Assembly (NCBI GenBank): GCA_946411385.1
Contig: CAMKDV010000007.1
Span: forward strand, 62,001-126,000
Source of the DNA: an uncultured Bacteroidales bacterium
GTDB lineage: Bacteria > Bacteroidota > Bacteroidia > Bacteroidales > Paludibacteraceae
Reading direction: 5' to 3'
Length of the DNA: 64,000 nucleotides
Positions 1 to 6,748 of the stretch are shown here, piece by piece. A program made the position numbers and the translations under genes. Positions within the stretch are counted from its first letter, which is position 1. The number at the start of each line of letters is the position of its first letter. Below the pieces are notes generated by a model. That model worked only from the letters and a program-made list of their open reading frames with translations, was not told where the DNA came from and ran no database searches.

Positions 1-734
1 CATATCTGCCAGTTATGGGAGCCGGGCATGACGATCAGCGTGTGAGGATAGCCGGCTTTGAGCATCCGGCGGTGAAAACGATGGCCGTTGGGATAGAAGA
101 TATCCACGTTGCCCACATAGATAAAATAGGTCTGGGTTGAATCGTCAGGCAGTTGGTCTTTGTGTAGCACAGGCGAGAATAGTCCCACGGTACGTAGGCG
201 GTCAGGACGCAGGTTAGCCGTGTTGGCTGCTATGCGTCCGCCGTCACTTAGTCCGGCAATGGCGCACGATGAGACGGAGTAGGTACTGTCGATCATGTCT
301 ATCAGATCGCTCAGTGCCTGCTCCACTTCATGTTCATGGCTGAGCTTGGGATAACGGACGAGGCATTTCCACAGATGACCATGTTCTACAGGCCGCTCGC
401 GAAAAGGCCATCGGTTGCAATCGGGCATGACCAGGATAGTGGGCGGACATAATCCCGCAGCTATCAGGCTCTCCAGCGTGTCAATGGCGTGTCCTTTGTC
501 CATCCACGACCCTTCGTAGCCGTTGATGCCATGCAGCAGGTACAGCACAGGCAACGGCACCGTACAGGTGTCGTACGCTGCAGGCAGGTAGATATCCACG
601 TGGCGGAAGATCTGCTCCTGTCGGCTGAACCATGCCGCATGAACGAGGTGTGGCGATGGAACGAGCGTATCAGACGGCAGAGCGCTTATGGGCAGGCAGC
701 ACAGTAGCGCGAGCAGCAGGGCTGTTGGTCTCAT
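1..734 (-). CDS. Secreted esterase, alpha/beta-hydrolase (feruloyl esterase/esterase D type), 3' end beyond window
   Basis: The open frame runs off the left edge, so the C-terminus is missing; 244 residues are visible. Residues 1-19 form a clear signal peptide, so it acts in the periplasm or outside. An oxyanion-type HGING lies near residue 68, the nucleophile motif GLSDGG puts the catalytic Ser at about 163, and GSHNW near 240 supplies the His. This is the pattern of the esterase D/feruloyl esterase family, which cleaves ester bonds on carbohydrates or small acyl esters; the substrate is not predictable. The ATG at 734 lies inside the end of the upstream glycosyltransferase gene (65-base overlap) and was chosen because only it gives the signal peptide. 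It is probably co-transcribed with that gene. Confidence 0.8.
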   Translation of the reverse strand, partial: MRPTALLLALLCCLPISALPSDTLVPSPHLVHAAWFSRQEQIFRHVDIYLPAAYDTCTVPLPVLYLLHGINGYEGSWMDKGHAIDTLESLIAAGLCPPTILVMPDCNRWPFRERPVEHGHLWKCLVRYPKLSHEHEVEQALSDLIDMIDSTYSVSSCAIAGLSDGGRIAANTANLRPDRLRTVGLFSPVLHKDQLPDDSTQTYFIYVGNVDIFYPNGHRFHRRMLKAGYPHTLIVMPGSHNWQI

Positions 735-1947
735 GACGGTTGTGGGTATTGTTACGCGCCTCGACTATCTCCTGGCGGAGCATCAGTTCGAACAGCCTGA
801 CAGAACGGCTCAGACTGTAGCGATGCGCCGCTTCTGTATAACGCTGCTCCATCTCGGCTTTCTGCTCGGGATGTTCAATCCAATAGTCGATAGCCCGAGC
901 CAGGTCTTGCGGGTTGCCTGCCTCAAACAGGCTGCGGTCGTCCAGAGCGAACTGCGGTGTGGCGCTCACAGGCGAATTGGCGATGACAGGCACCAGTCCC
1001 GTGGCAAACGCTTCGATGCATGAGATGGCTTCTATCTCCATATCCGAGGCATGGATATACAGGTCGGTGGTGAGCAGTTCACTGATGAGCTGTTCGCGGT
1101 TGAGGTAAACGAAACGCGGTGCGTGCTTCAGATCTTTGCTCATGCGCACGTAGCGCTCATATTCCGGTCCGCGCCCGGCAAAGACGAGTTGTATGCGGTC
1201 GGCATAGCGGCTGTAGCGCATAGCGCGGATGATGACGTCCTGACGCTTCTCGCGGCTCAACCGGCCGATCATCATGATCTTGATAAGACCGTCCGTTGGA
1301 CTGTTAGAAGTTAGAACGCTATCGCTGTTAGACCGGCTACGCCTGTTAGATTGCTTTAGCTCTCCGGCTTGAAGAAACTCGTCGTGTATGCCGTTGGATA
1401 TGACATGCATGCGCGAGAGGTAGCCATGCTTGCGCAGCTCCTCGGCAATGAATTGTGAGGGAGTATGAATGTGTCGTATGCGGTTGTAGGTAAAATGGCG
1501 AAACAGGCGGTAAATAAGGTCGTTGAACGGCTTGAACTTTCCCATCCCGAAGGATGAGGAGATGTTCTCCGGCTGCACATGGAATGCGGCTGTCACGGGC
1601 TTGCCGGTCAGTTCGCAATAGTCGATCACCGCGTTGGACAGGAAGAACGGCGTGTACACGTGTACCACATCCGCCCAGTTGCACGCCTGACGGATAAGCT
1701 GACGGTCGGCATTGGCGTAGAAGAAATCGTGCTTCTCGCACAGGAACTGAAAAACAGGAAAATGGAAGATGCCTGTGCAGAAATCATCATCTGCCAATTG
1801 TTGATCCTCGGCGGTCTTGGGCTTGTCGCCACAAAGGATGCGTACACGATGTCCGCGGCGACGCAACTCACCGGCAAAGCGCTGGGCGGAGATACTGGTT
1901 CCGTTATTCGACGTATAGAACGTGTCGATTACAAATAGGATTTTCAT
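670..1947 (-). CDS. GT4-family glycosyltransferase
   Basis: The protein has 425 residues and two Rossmann-like halves. The N-terminus MKILFVIDTFYTSNNGTS is typical of nucleotide-sugar-dependent GT4 enzymes such as diacylglycerol glucosyltransferases. The C-terminal half has MIGRLSREKRQD near 226 and the GT4 donor-binding E-x7-E region (MEIEAISCIEAFATG, about 303-317). It probably transfers a sugar to a lipid or glycan acceptor at the cytoplasmic face of the membrane; the acceptor is unknown. Residues about 201-218 are a Ser/Asn/Arg-rich insertion encoded by a short repeat also found in cysS of this window. A good promoter lies at 2056-2087. Its 3' end overlaps the secreted esterase gene. Confidence 0.85.
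   Translation of the reverse strand: MKILFVIDTFYTSNNGTSISAQRFAGELRRRGHRVRILCGDKPKTAEDQQLADDDFCTGIFHFPVFQFLCEKHDFFYANADRQLIRQACNWADVVHVYTPFFLSNAVIDYCELTGKPVTAAFHVQPENISSSFGMGKFKPFNDLIYRLFRHFTYNRIRHIHTPSQFIAEELRKHGYLSRMHVISNGIHDEFLQAGELKQSNRRSRSNSDSVLTSNSPTDGLIKIMMIGRLSREKRQDVIIRAMRYSRYADRIQLVFAGRGPEYERYVRMSKDLKHAPRFVYLNREQLISELLTTDLYIHASDMEIEAISCIEAFATGLVPVIANSPVSATPQFALDDRSLFEAGNPQDLARAIDYWIEHPEQKAEMEQRYTEAAHRYSLSRSVRLFELMLRQEIVEARNNTHNRHETNSPAARATVLPAHKRSAV
1300..1352. repeat. In-frame copy of the CTAACAG-type dispersed repeat inside the glycosyltransferase gene
   Basis: Read on the minus strand this stretch is made of 16-18 base units starting CTAACAG (for example CTAACAGGCGTAGCCGGT and CTAACAGCGATAGCG). 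It encodes NRRSRSNSDSVLTSNS in the linker between the two halves of the GT4 fold. The same units occur in the same reading frame in cysS (about 42358-42416). Confidence 0.75.
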
Positions 1948-2055
1948 AATTCCAAAGCAATAATTTGTTTTTGTCGGGTGTGTCGGTCAATAGCCTGCCG
2001 ATGGATAACTTACCGACGCAAAGCCTTCCGACCACACCCGAGCTGTTTTCGGATG

Positions 2056-2087
2056 CAAAGTTACTGCTTTTTGTTGGAATATGCAAA
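2056..2087 (-). promoter_or_regulatory. Bacteroidota promoter of the glycosyltransferase-esterase pair
   Basis: On the minus strand TTTG (2087-2084) is followed after 20 bases by TAACTTTG (2063-2056), matching the TTTG-N20-TAnnTTTG consensus of the primary sigma factor of this phylum. The start point would be near 2049, about 100 bases upstream of the ATG at 1947. Confidence 0.75.
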
Positions 2088-2314
2088 TTTTTCATATCAA
2101 TCGTAAATTGAATGTCAAAAATATGCAATATTATAACACTATTTATACGTATAATCTTAAAAATAGAACATTTCTAATTTCAAGCACCTAACCCGTTAGC
2201 TATGCCCGGGCGATAATCTATCCAATAATAGATTCCTCACTCCCGATGATGGACCGTAGTTGACTTGTAAACGGACCGATAATGGAGTGGAGATGGGCTG
2301 GAAACGGAAGGGAA

Positions 2315-2393
2315 ATGGATTGATGAATTGATGGATTGATGGATTGATGGATTGATGGATTGATGGATTGATGGATTGATGGATTGATGGATT
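2315..2393. repeat. 8-base tandem repeat (ATGGATTG) x ~10
   Basis: About ten nearly perfect units of ATGGATTG, with one variant unit containing GATGAATTG at the left end. It lies between genes, about 370 bases upstream of the glycosyltransferase start, so it cannot shift a reading frame of any gene I accept. A unit of eight bases is prone to slippage. Confidence 0.9.
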
Positions 2394-2520
2394 CTTATCT
2401 CGGCTGCGCCTCGAACGATCGGCTTAAGCCGTATCGAGGGTAGTGATGAATCCTATCATTGGAGGTATTGCCTCCGGTAATAATCAACAAATATTCAACC
2501 AATATACAACGAATCACTAA

Positions 2521-2630
2521 CGTTCGCCATCGGCAACGCGGTCGCATCGGATGCCACTGGCGGCATAAAGGCGACGCGTACCTCGGCTCTCCCCACCACA
2601 AACGCTTCGCTGGTTTGTGTCGGGGACCCC
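2521..2630. repeat. Dispersed GC-rich repeat, copy 1
   Basis: It begins CGTTCGCCATCGGCAACGCG, continues through a segment with ATAAAGGCGACGCGT, then CTCTCCCCACCACAAA, a short palindrome, and ends GTGTCGGGGACCCC. Copy 3 (11935-12045) shares the start and the CTCTCCCCACCACAAA ... GTCGGGG end. Copy 2 (from 2891) shares the first half. Confidence 0.7.
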
Positions 2631-2726
2631 GTAATACTATTGGGGTGTTATTTGTCCAAAATCACCAAAAATAATCCAAAAATAGTACTGTTGCGATAAA
2701 GTTAGAAAATAAACAAACAAAACCCT

Positions 2727-2844
2727 TTTGAATGCTTTTGATGCTTCGCATCTCGTGTACATTGCTCCTAAAATGTCCTCAAAGGTAAACTTTCAGTACT
2801 TTTTACGATCAATTTCCACAACTCAGAGAGTAAAAGCATTCAAA
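2727..2844. repeat. 118-base segment with perfect 13-base inverted ends
   Basis: TTTGAATGCTTTT at 2727-2739 is the exact reverse complement of AAAAGCATTCAAA at 2832-2844. The interior is AT-rich non-coding sequence with one small palindrome (GATGC-TTC-GCATC, 2740-2752). The size and ends resemble a miniature inverted-repeat element, but I see no target-site duplication. Confidence 0.5.
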
Positions 2845-2890
2845 CGACATAAAAAACATTTTCATTTCAAATCGAAAACACGGCGCGGCG

Positions 2891-2960
2891 CGTTCGGCAA
2901 CGCGGTCGCATCAGATTGCGCATAGCGCAATAAAGGCGATGCGTGCTATCTGGGTCGGAG
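2891..2960. repeat. Dispersed GC-rich repeat, copy 2 (partial)
   Basis: It starts CGTTCGGCAACGCGGTCGCA, then a perfect palindrome ATTGCGC-ATA-GCGCAAT (2915-2931) and AAAGGCGATGCGTGC. After that it diverges from copies 1 and 3, so only the first half of the element is shared. Confidence 0.6.
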
Positions 2961-3195
2961 CGACGCTCTCCGCTGCTCCTTCCGTTCGAAAGCAAAAGTC
3001 AATTGCTTTCTCCATGCTCTTCGAAAAACCGTCACTGTGTTCTTAGCCCTAAAGGGCACGATTATTTCGACGCTTTTTCGAGATGGAAGAACACCCGCAT
3101 GCTATGCGGGGAAATAAACATAGTAGAAGAAAACCGCTGACGCGTAAGAAAACAATGTAGGCACATAAAAAATTGCACTGGCGAAAGTGGCAATA

Positions 3196-3234
3196 ATGGC
3201 AATATTGCCAATATTGCCATGCAAAAATTTGCAT
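3196..3234. repeat. Two adjoining near-perfect palindromes
   Basis: Bases 3196-3220 form a 25-base palindrome with 12-base arms (ATGGCAATATTG) around one central base. Bases 3219-3234 form a second one, ATGCAAA-AA-TTTGCAT. Such doublets are often protein-binding sites, but no adjoining gene explains them. Confidence 0.7.
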
Positions 3235-3263
3235 GAGATTCTTAAGACAGTTGAGACAGTTGG

Positions 3264-3326
3264 GTGTCAACTTTTTCAGGACAGATGTCAACTTTTTTAG
3301 GACTAGTGTAAACATTTTCAGGATAT
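3264..3326. repeat. Three tandem 21-base direct repeats
   Basis: Units 3264-3284, 3285-3305 and 3306-3326 follow the pattern GTGTCAACTTTTTCAGGACAG with a few substitutions each. A 21-base spacing puts each unit on the same DNA face, as in iterons or arrays of operators. Confidence 0.7.
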
Positions 3327-3804
3327 TTCATGGCAGAATAGCGGGAAGTGTCTCAAGAGTCTTAACTGTCTCATGTCAATTTTTTATGCTATTAAAATGA
3401 GCGAGATGTGCATATCGGGTATCCGGATTCAATCCGGACCAATTCAAAGAAAAAGCATGACACATTACGTCGTTGACGGCAGTTGCCCACATAACATGCG
3501 GGAGAAATAGACAAAATATAAACATCCAATGCAATGAACGATGTAGAAAGGAAGAAAGGTAAACGCGAGGCTGACGACTCGCGCACTTAACAAAAAAATG
3601 AACGATCTCGTAGTTTGCCAATTTTGCCAACTTTGCCAGTGCAGATTTTTCATTCTCGCTCATGGAAATCGTGAAAACTACCCCACGCGAGCACAGGACA
3701 CCAATTGTCCAAATACGATTTGGACGTAACGGACGAAGAGGAATGTCCGAATGAAAAGGTCAAAGGGTCAAAAGGGTCAATTGATTTTTTATAAGTCAAG
3801 TGTG

Positions 3805-3840
3805 AGCTTGTTCCCTTTTGAATACGAAAGGGAACAAGCT
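3805..3840. repeat. Perfect 14-base inverted repeat with 8-base loop
   Basis: AGCTTGTTCCCTTT (3805-3818) and AAAGGGAACAAGCT (3827-3840) are exact reverse complements. No run of T follows on either strand, so it is not a typical intrinsic terminator. An operator or RNA stem is more likely. Confidence 0.65.
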
Positions 3841-3969
3841 GACAATCTTCACAAAGCATTAAATCAATTAATTACATTTTCTACTATGTTTCTTTTTATA
3901 TACAAAAGGGAACAGGGTTGGAGGGGAGATAGTTGGGGCGTAAAAAAATACGCTTAACCTGCTTAACTC

Positions 3970-4287
3970 TTACTCAAAATAGTGTCCGGTGAGATATGCC
4001 CACATGCCGGGAGTGTTGCCGACCTTGAAACAATAACGCACATCTTCTTCTTTGACGTAGGTCTTGACCATGTGCACGATGAATTCTGCGACTTGAACGA
4101 TGTCCCAATCCTGGGAATAATCATCTTTTGCTAACTCTTGCAGGTACTCAAATTGATACTCGCGGATCAGTTGCGGCGTGATGGGCTGTTGGAATTTCTC
4201 TCCCCAGCCGGATTGTTTGAGTTCGTTGTGCCATCCTTCGATGTACTCTCCATACTTGTGTTGGATCGGATTTTTTGATTTGTCCAT
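3970..4287 (-). CDS. Hypothetical protein, 105 residues
   Basis: I do not recognise this family. The start at 4287 (MDKSKNPIQHKYGEYIEG) was preferred over an in-frame extension to 4422, because the extension would enter a region with no protein-like composition. The protein is soluble, acidic and aromatic-rich, with no signal peptide or membrane segment, and is probably all-helical. It is the last of three small genes on the minus strand (36, 55 and 105 residues), downstream of a -7 element at 4879-4886. It could be accessory to the helicase/Hsp70-like pair next to it, but nothing in the sequence proves this. Confidence 0.6.
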   Translation of the reverse strand: MDKSKNPIQHKYGEYIEGWHNELKQSGWGEKFQQPITPQLIREYQFEYLQELAKDDYSQDWDIVQVAEFIVHMVKTYVKEEDVRYCFKVGNTPGMWAYLTGHYFE

Positions 4288-4449
4288 TGCGGTTTGTTGT
4301 TTGTGCAAGTCATGCTTGCGGTGAATTATAACCGCCTCATCTGACAGCAAGAGGGTCGTATGCCTGATTAGCACGCGACCCTCTCGCATGCCATTAGCAT
4401 CATTCTTTAGCGTCGGGAGCAAAAGGCGAAAATGACCGACGGAACTATG

Positions 4450-4617
4450 TTATTTATTCTCACCCATCGCGTTCCAGCGAGCAGCTTGCTCAAGGACTTT
4501 GTTGTGATCCAATGGTAAGCGCTGTTGCAAGCGTGCATTGCTCTCCAATGCCGCTTTGCTGTGCTTCATGTGGGTTTCGTTAATGTACCAATGGCCTGTT
4601 TCTTCGTCGTATATCAT
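4450..4617 (-). CDS. Small hypothetical protein, 55 residues
   Basis: The frame starts with ATG at 4617 (MIYDEETGHWYINETHMKHS) and ends at TAA 4452-4450. Composition is protein-like, with a hydrophilic and probably helical second half (QQRLPLDHNKVLEQAARW). There is no signal peptide, membrane segment or recognisable domain. It lies 162 bases upstream of the 105-residue gene and 96 bases downstream of the 36-residue membrane peptide, all on one strand. I cannot assign a function. Confidence 0.5.
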   Translation of the reverse strand: MIYDEETGHWYINETHMKHSKAALESNARLQQRLPLDHNKVLEQAARWNAMGENK

Positions 4618-4713
4618 AGTTTTATACCATTTTATGTGTTTTTGCTCTAATCAAGAGCAATAGCCAATTTAACTCGCTACCGCTTATGCAGTAATAGGAA
4701 TTGAAATTTGCTA

Positions 4714-4824
4714 CTAACATGAACTCAGCGCGACAATTAGATAAATGTACAATGCCAGTTCTCCGGCAGCGAATAGTACAGCAATAATAGAATCCATAAT
4801 AGTGATATTTTGATTGTTCAACAT
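4714..4824 (-). CDS. Predicted small membrane peptide, 36 residues
   Basis: ATG at 4824, stop TAG at 4716-4714. A short polar N-terminus (MLNNQNITIM) is followed by one continuous hydrophobic segment of about 23 residues (DSIIAVLFAAGELALYIYLI...), so the product would be a single-pass membrane peptide. This size and shape is shared by many small membrane toxins and regulatory peptides, but the resemblance is only structural. A TAACTTTG element at 4886-4879 lies 55 bases upstream. Function unknown. Confidence 0.4.
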   Translation of the reverse strand: MLNNQNITIMDSIIAVLFAAGELALYIYLIVALSSC

Positions 4825-4878
4825 CAGATTTCGCATCAAGCAGGTGCCCTGTCACCTCGCATGTCCGAAAATCCGCTG

Positions 4879-4886
4879 CAAAGTTA
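4879..4886 (-). promoter_or_regulatory. Possible -7 promoter element of the small-gene cluster
   Basis: TAACTTTG on the minus strand matches the Bacteroidota -7 box. No TTTG is found 20 bases further upstream, so the promoter is weak or only half conserved. It would serve the 36-, 55- and 105-residue genes. The rest of 4887-5115 holds nothing I recognise. Confidence 0.4.
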
Positions 4887-5115
4887 ATACGAGATAGTGC
4901 TATATCGTGTCATAAGCTCAAAAAATCGTTCAAAAGAGTGCGATTTTCGAAAGAAATGCAATCTTTAGTTAGCAAAACGTCGCTTGTGGTTATCTAATTG
5001 TATCTCCTCATCACCAACATCCTAACCTTTCTTCTTATTGGTTAAGTGGGAAGACTAATTCCTTATGGGAGATTTGATTGCATGGTATATGCTTAAACGA
5101 TTTGATCAAACAATA

Positions 5116-6747
5116 TTACCATGTCCCACGTGCTAAAGAATAATCGTTCTCCGGTGTTCTTTCCGCGGGTTGTTTCGTAGGTTTCGTAGGTAAATGGTTA
5201 AAAAATTTTTCCAATGGTTTTTCATCAATCTCTTCCATTTCAATTTGTTTAGCCAAACCGTATGATGTTGCTAATATCGGATACAATTCGTCAGGAATAC
5301 CTCCCGCATTTCCTATATGTTCGACATTAAGAAGAAATTTATTAATCAGATTTTTGTCAGAGAAATACAAATCCGTTGTACTAAATTCTCTCATCTTATC
5401 ATAAATCGATCCTCCACCACATAAATAGATCGGCTTTCTATTCATTGCCTTTTCAATATTAGACCTGTCGTAGCCCTTACTGCGATTAGCCGAAAGGAAA
5501 GAACTTATAATAGCATTAACGAGTTGCTCTATCTTGTTATGTAATTCCATGTGATAGTTGTTAATCGATTGAGAAAAATCTTTCTTGCCGTTTGTTTCTT
5601 GAAATATATTATGAATTGTTGATGTTGATAAATCAGTGTGTTTCTTTTGATACTCTTCAAACACGTAATTAAGCCCCTTATTCATTGAAAACACCTTATG
5701 TATTCCAATTGTTTTCTCTGAATCTACAGAGCACATTGCGATATCGGTAGTTCCTCCACCAATATCCACAAGTAAGAACATGCCTGTTCCGAGTTTATCA
5801 CGAATAGCCAATAACCCTGCACTGGCTTCCGGAATAACTGTTGATGGCGAAGTGAGATAATTAAACTTATTCAATACGTCCATCAATTCCTCAATAGATA
5901 CCTTTATATAGTTTTCTGCTGATTTGTATTGATTTGCTAAGTATACTGCTTTATTCCACATTCTTTTTGCTGCATACTTTTGTTGTTCAGAGAGTTTCTT
6001 GTTCGTTCCCATAGGGGCACCTAACTGCACCGTAAAGTCATAACCAATTCGATTACGAATGCACAAGCAAACATACGCCAAATATAAAGTTGACAATGTT
6101 TCTGGGGCATATGAATAGTGCCAAGGGGTTGAATTGGGATAGAACGAAGCTTGCTTGAAATAGCGGAAACGCATTTGCGCAGATTGTTGCACGTCTTTCT
6201 CCCATTCCGCGTATTGTTGACGATATTCTTCTTCGGCTACTTTAACCCTTTGCTCCCAATCTTTCCGCAATTGTTCATTGGCTCGTTTTGCTTCTCGTTT
6301 GGAATTGAGCCAGGCTTGCTTCCGATATTCATTAGCACGTTCAACAGTTGCACATTCCTGCTTCCATTTCCTCATCGTTTCCGAGATTGGAAGGAGTTTT
6401 TCAAGAACCGCTAAGTAACCCGTATTTTGGGATTCCGGTCGCTTTGGCAAGGACTCATATTTTGGCTCAGAAGGAATAGGACGATACTGAGGTTCCGGAA
6501 TAACTTCTTTCTCAGGCGGAGTATTTCCGTCATTAACTATAATGAGAGCATCTGCCGGATCAGCAAAGCCATAACTGACGGTATGATCTTTGTTGATTTG
6601 TACGATAGAAGGAAGCAAAACGGTCTTTGTTCCGTTCGGCTTGGAATACTCCAAAAACTCATACACAGGAACACGCTTATTCAGAGCGTCCTCTATACAC
6701 ACTTTTGTTTGGTGAGTACCAAAATCTATTCCGACGTTATACCTCAT
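5116..6747 (-). CDS. Hsp70/actin-like ATPase with coiled-coil insertion
   Basis: This 543-residue protein has the actin/Hsp70 ATPase signatures in order: phosphate-1 GIDFGTHQTKVCIE (6-19), phosphate-2 LVDIGGGTTDIAM (326-338) and adenosine motif PIYLCGGGSIYD (439-450). Between them, residues about 125-195 are a highly charged coiled-coil-like insertion. The tail after about 500 is short, so the canonical Hsp70 substrate-binding domain is missing and it is not DnaK. It starts one base after the stop of the SNF2-helicase gene, so the two are certainly co-transcribed and probably act together. I infer a regulatory or remodelling partner of the helicase, possibly in phage defence; no experiment is implied. 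Confidence 0.75.
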   Translation of the reverse strand: MRYNVGIDFGTHQTKVCIEDALNKRVPVYEFLEYSKPNGTKTVLLPSIVQINKDHTVSYGFADPADALIIVNDGNTPPEKEVIPEPQYRPIPSEPKYESLPKRPESQNTGYLAVLEKLLPISETMRKWKQECATVERANEYRKQAWLNSKREAKRANEQLRKDWEQRVKVAEEEYRQQYAEWEKDVQQSAQMRFRYFKQASFYPNSTPWHYSYAPETLSTLYLAYVCLCIRNRIGYDFTVQLGAPMGTNKKLSEQQKYAAKRMWNKAVYLANQYKSAENYIKVSIEELMDVLNKFNYLTSPSTVIPEASAGLLAIRDKLGTGMFLLVDIGGGTTDIAMCSVDSEKTIGIHKVFSMNKGLNYVFEEYQKKHTDLSTSTIHNIFQETNGKKDFSQSINNYHMELHNKIEQLVNAIISSFLSANRSKGYDRSNIEKAMNRKPIYLCGGGSIYDKMREFSTTDLYFSDKNLINKFLLNVEHIGNAGGIPDELYPILATSYGLAKQIEMEEIDEKPLEKFFNHLPTKPTKQPAERTPENDYSLARGTW

Positions 6748-6748
6748 A

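Larger units (their letters stand above)
1948..3969. other. Two-kilobase non-coding, palindrome- and repeat-rich region
   Basis: I see no convincing gene here; the open frames are short and have no recognisable protein features. It contains the promoter at 2056-2087, a run of 8-base repeats (2315-2393), two copies of a dispersed GC-rich repeat, a 118-base segment with perfect 13-base inverted ends (2727-2739 and 2832-2844), three 21-base direct repeats (3264-3326) and many perfect short palindromes. Those include 3094-3110, 3196-3220, 3422-3438, 3707-3725 and a 14-base stem with an 8-base loop at 3805-3840. It forms the left flank of the island that carries the SNF2 helicase. Confidence 0.7.

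Noticed and set aside
2315..2393. Tandem repeat as a possible CRISPR array
   Set aside because: The units are only 8 bases and have no spacers; no cas gene is present in the window. The same holds for the 11-, 21- and 32-base repeats.
2727..2844. Complete insertion sequence or MITE
   Set aside because: The inverted ends are perfect, but I see no target-site duplication, transposase or second copy in the window, so it is listed only as a repeat.
4622..4855. 77-residue reverse-strand frame covering the small membrane peptide
   Set aside because: Its translation is Cys/Tyr-rich without a domain and overlaps the better-supported 36-residue frame in another register.
5116..6747. DnaK chaperone
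   Set aside because: The ATPase motifs are present, but the substrate-binding and lid domains are missing, a coiled coil is inserted, and no dnaJ or grpE is nearby.
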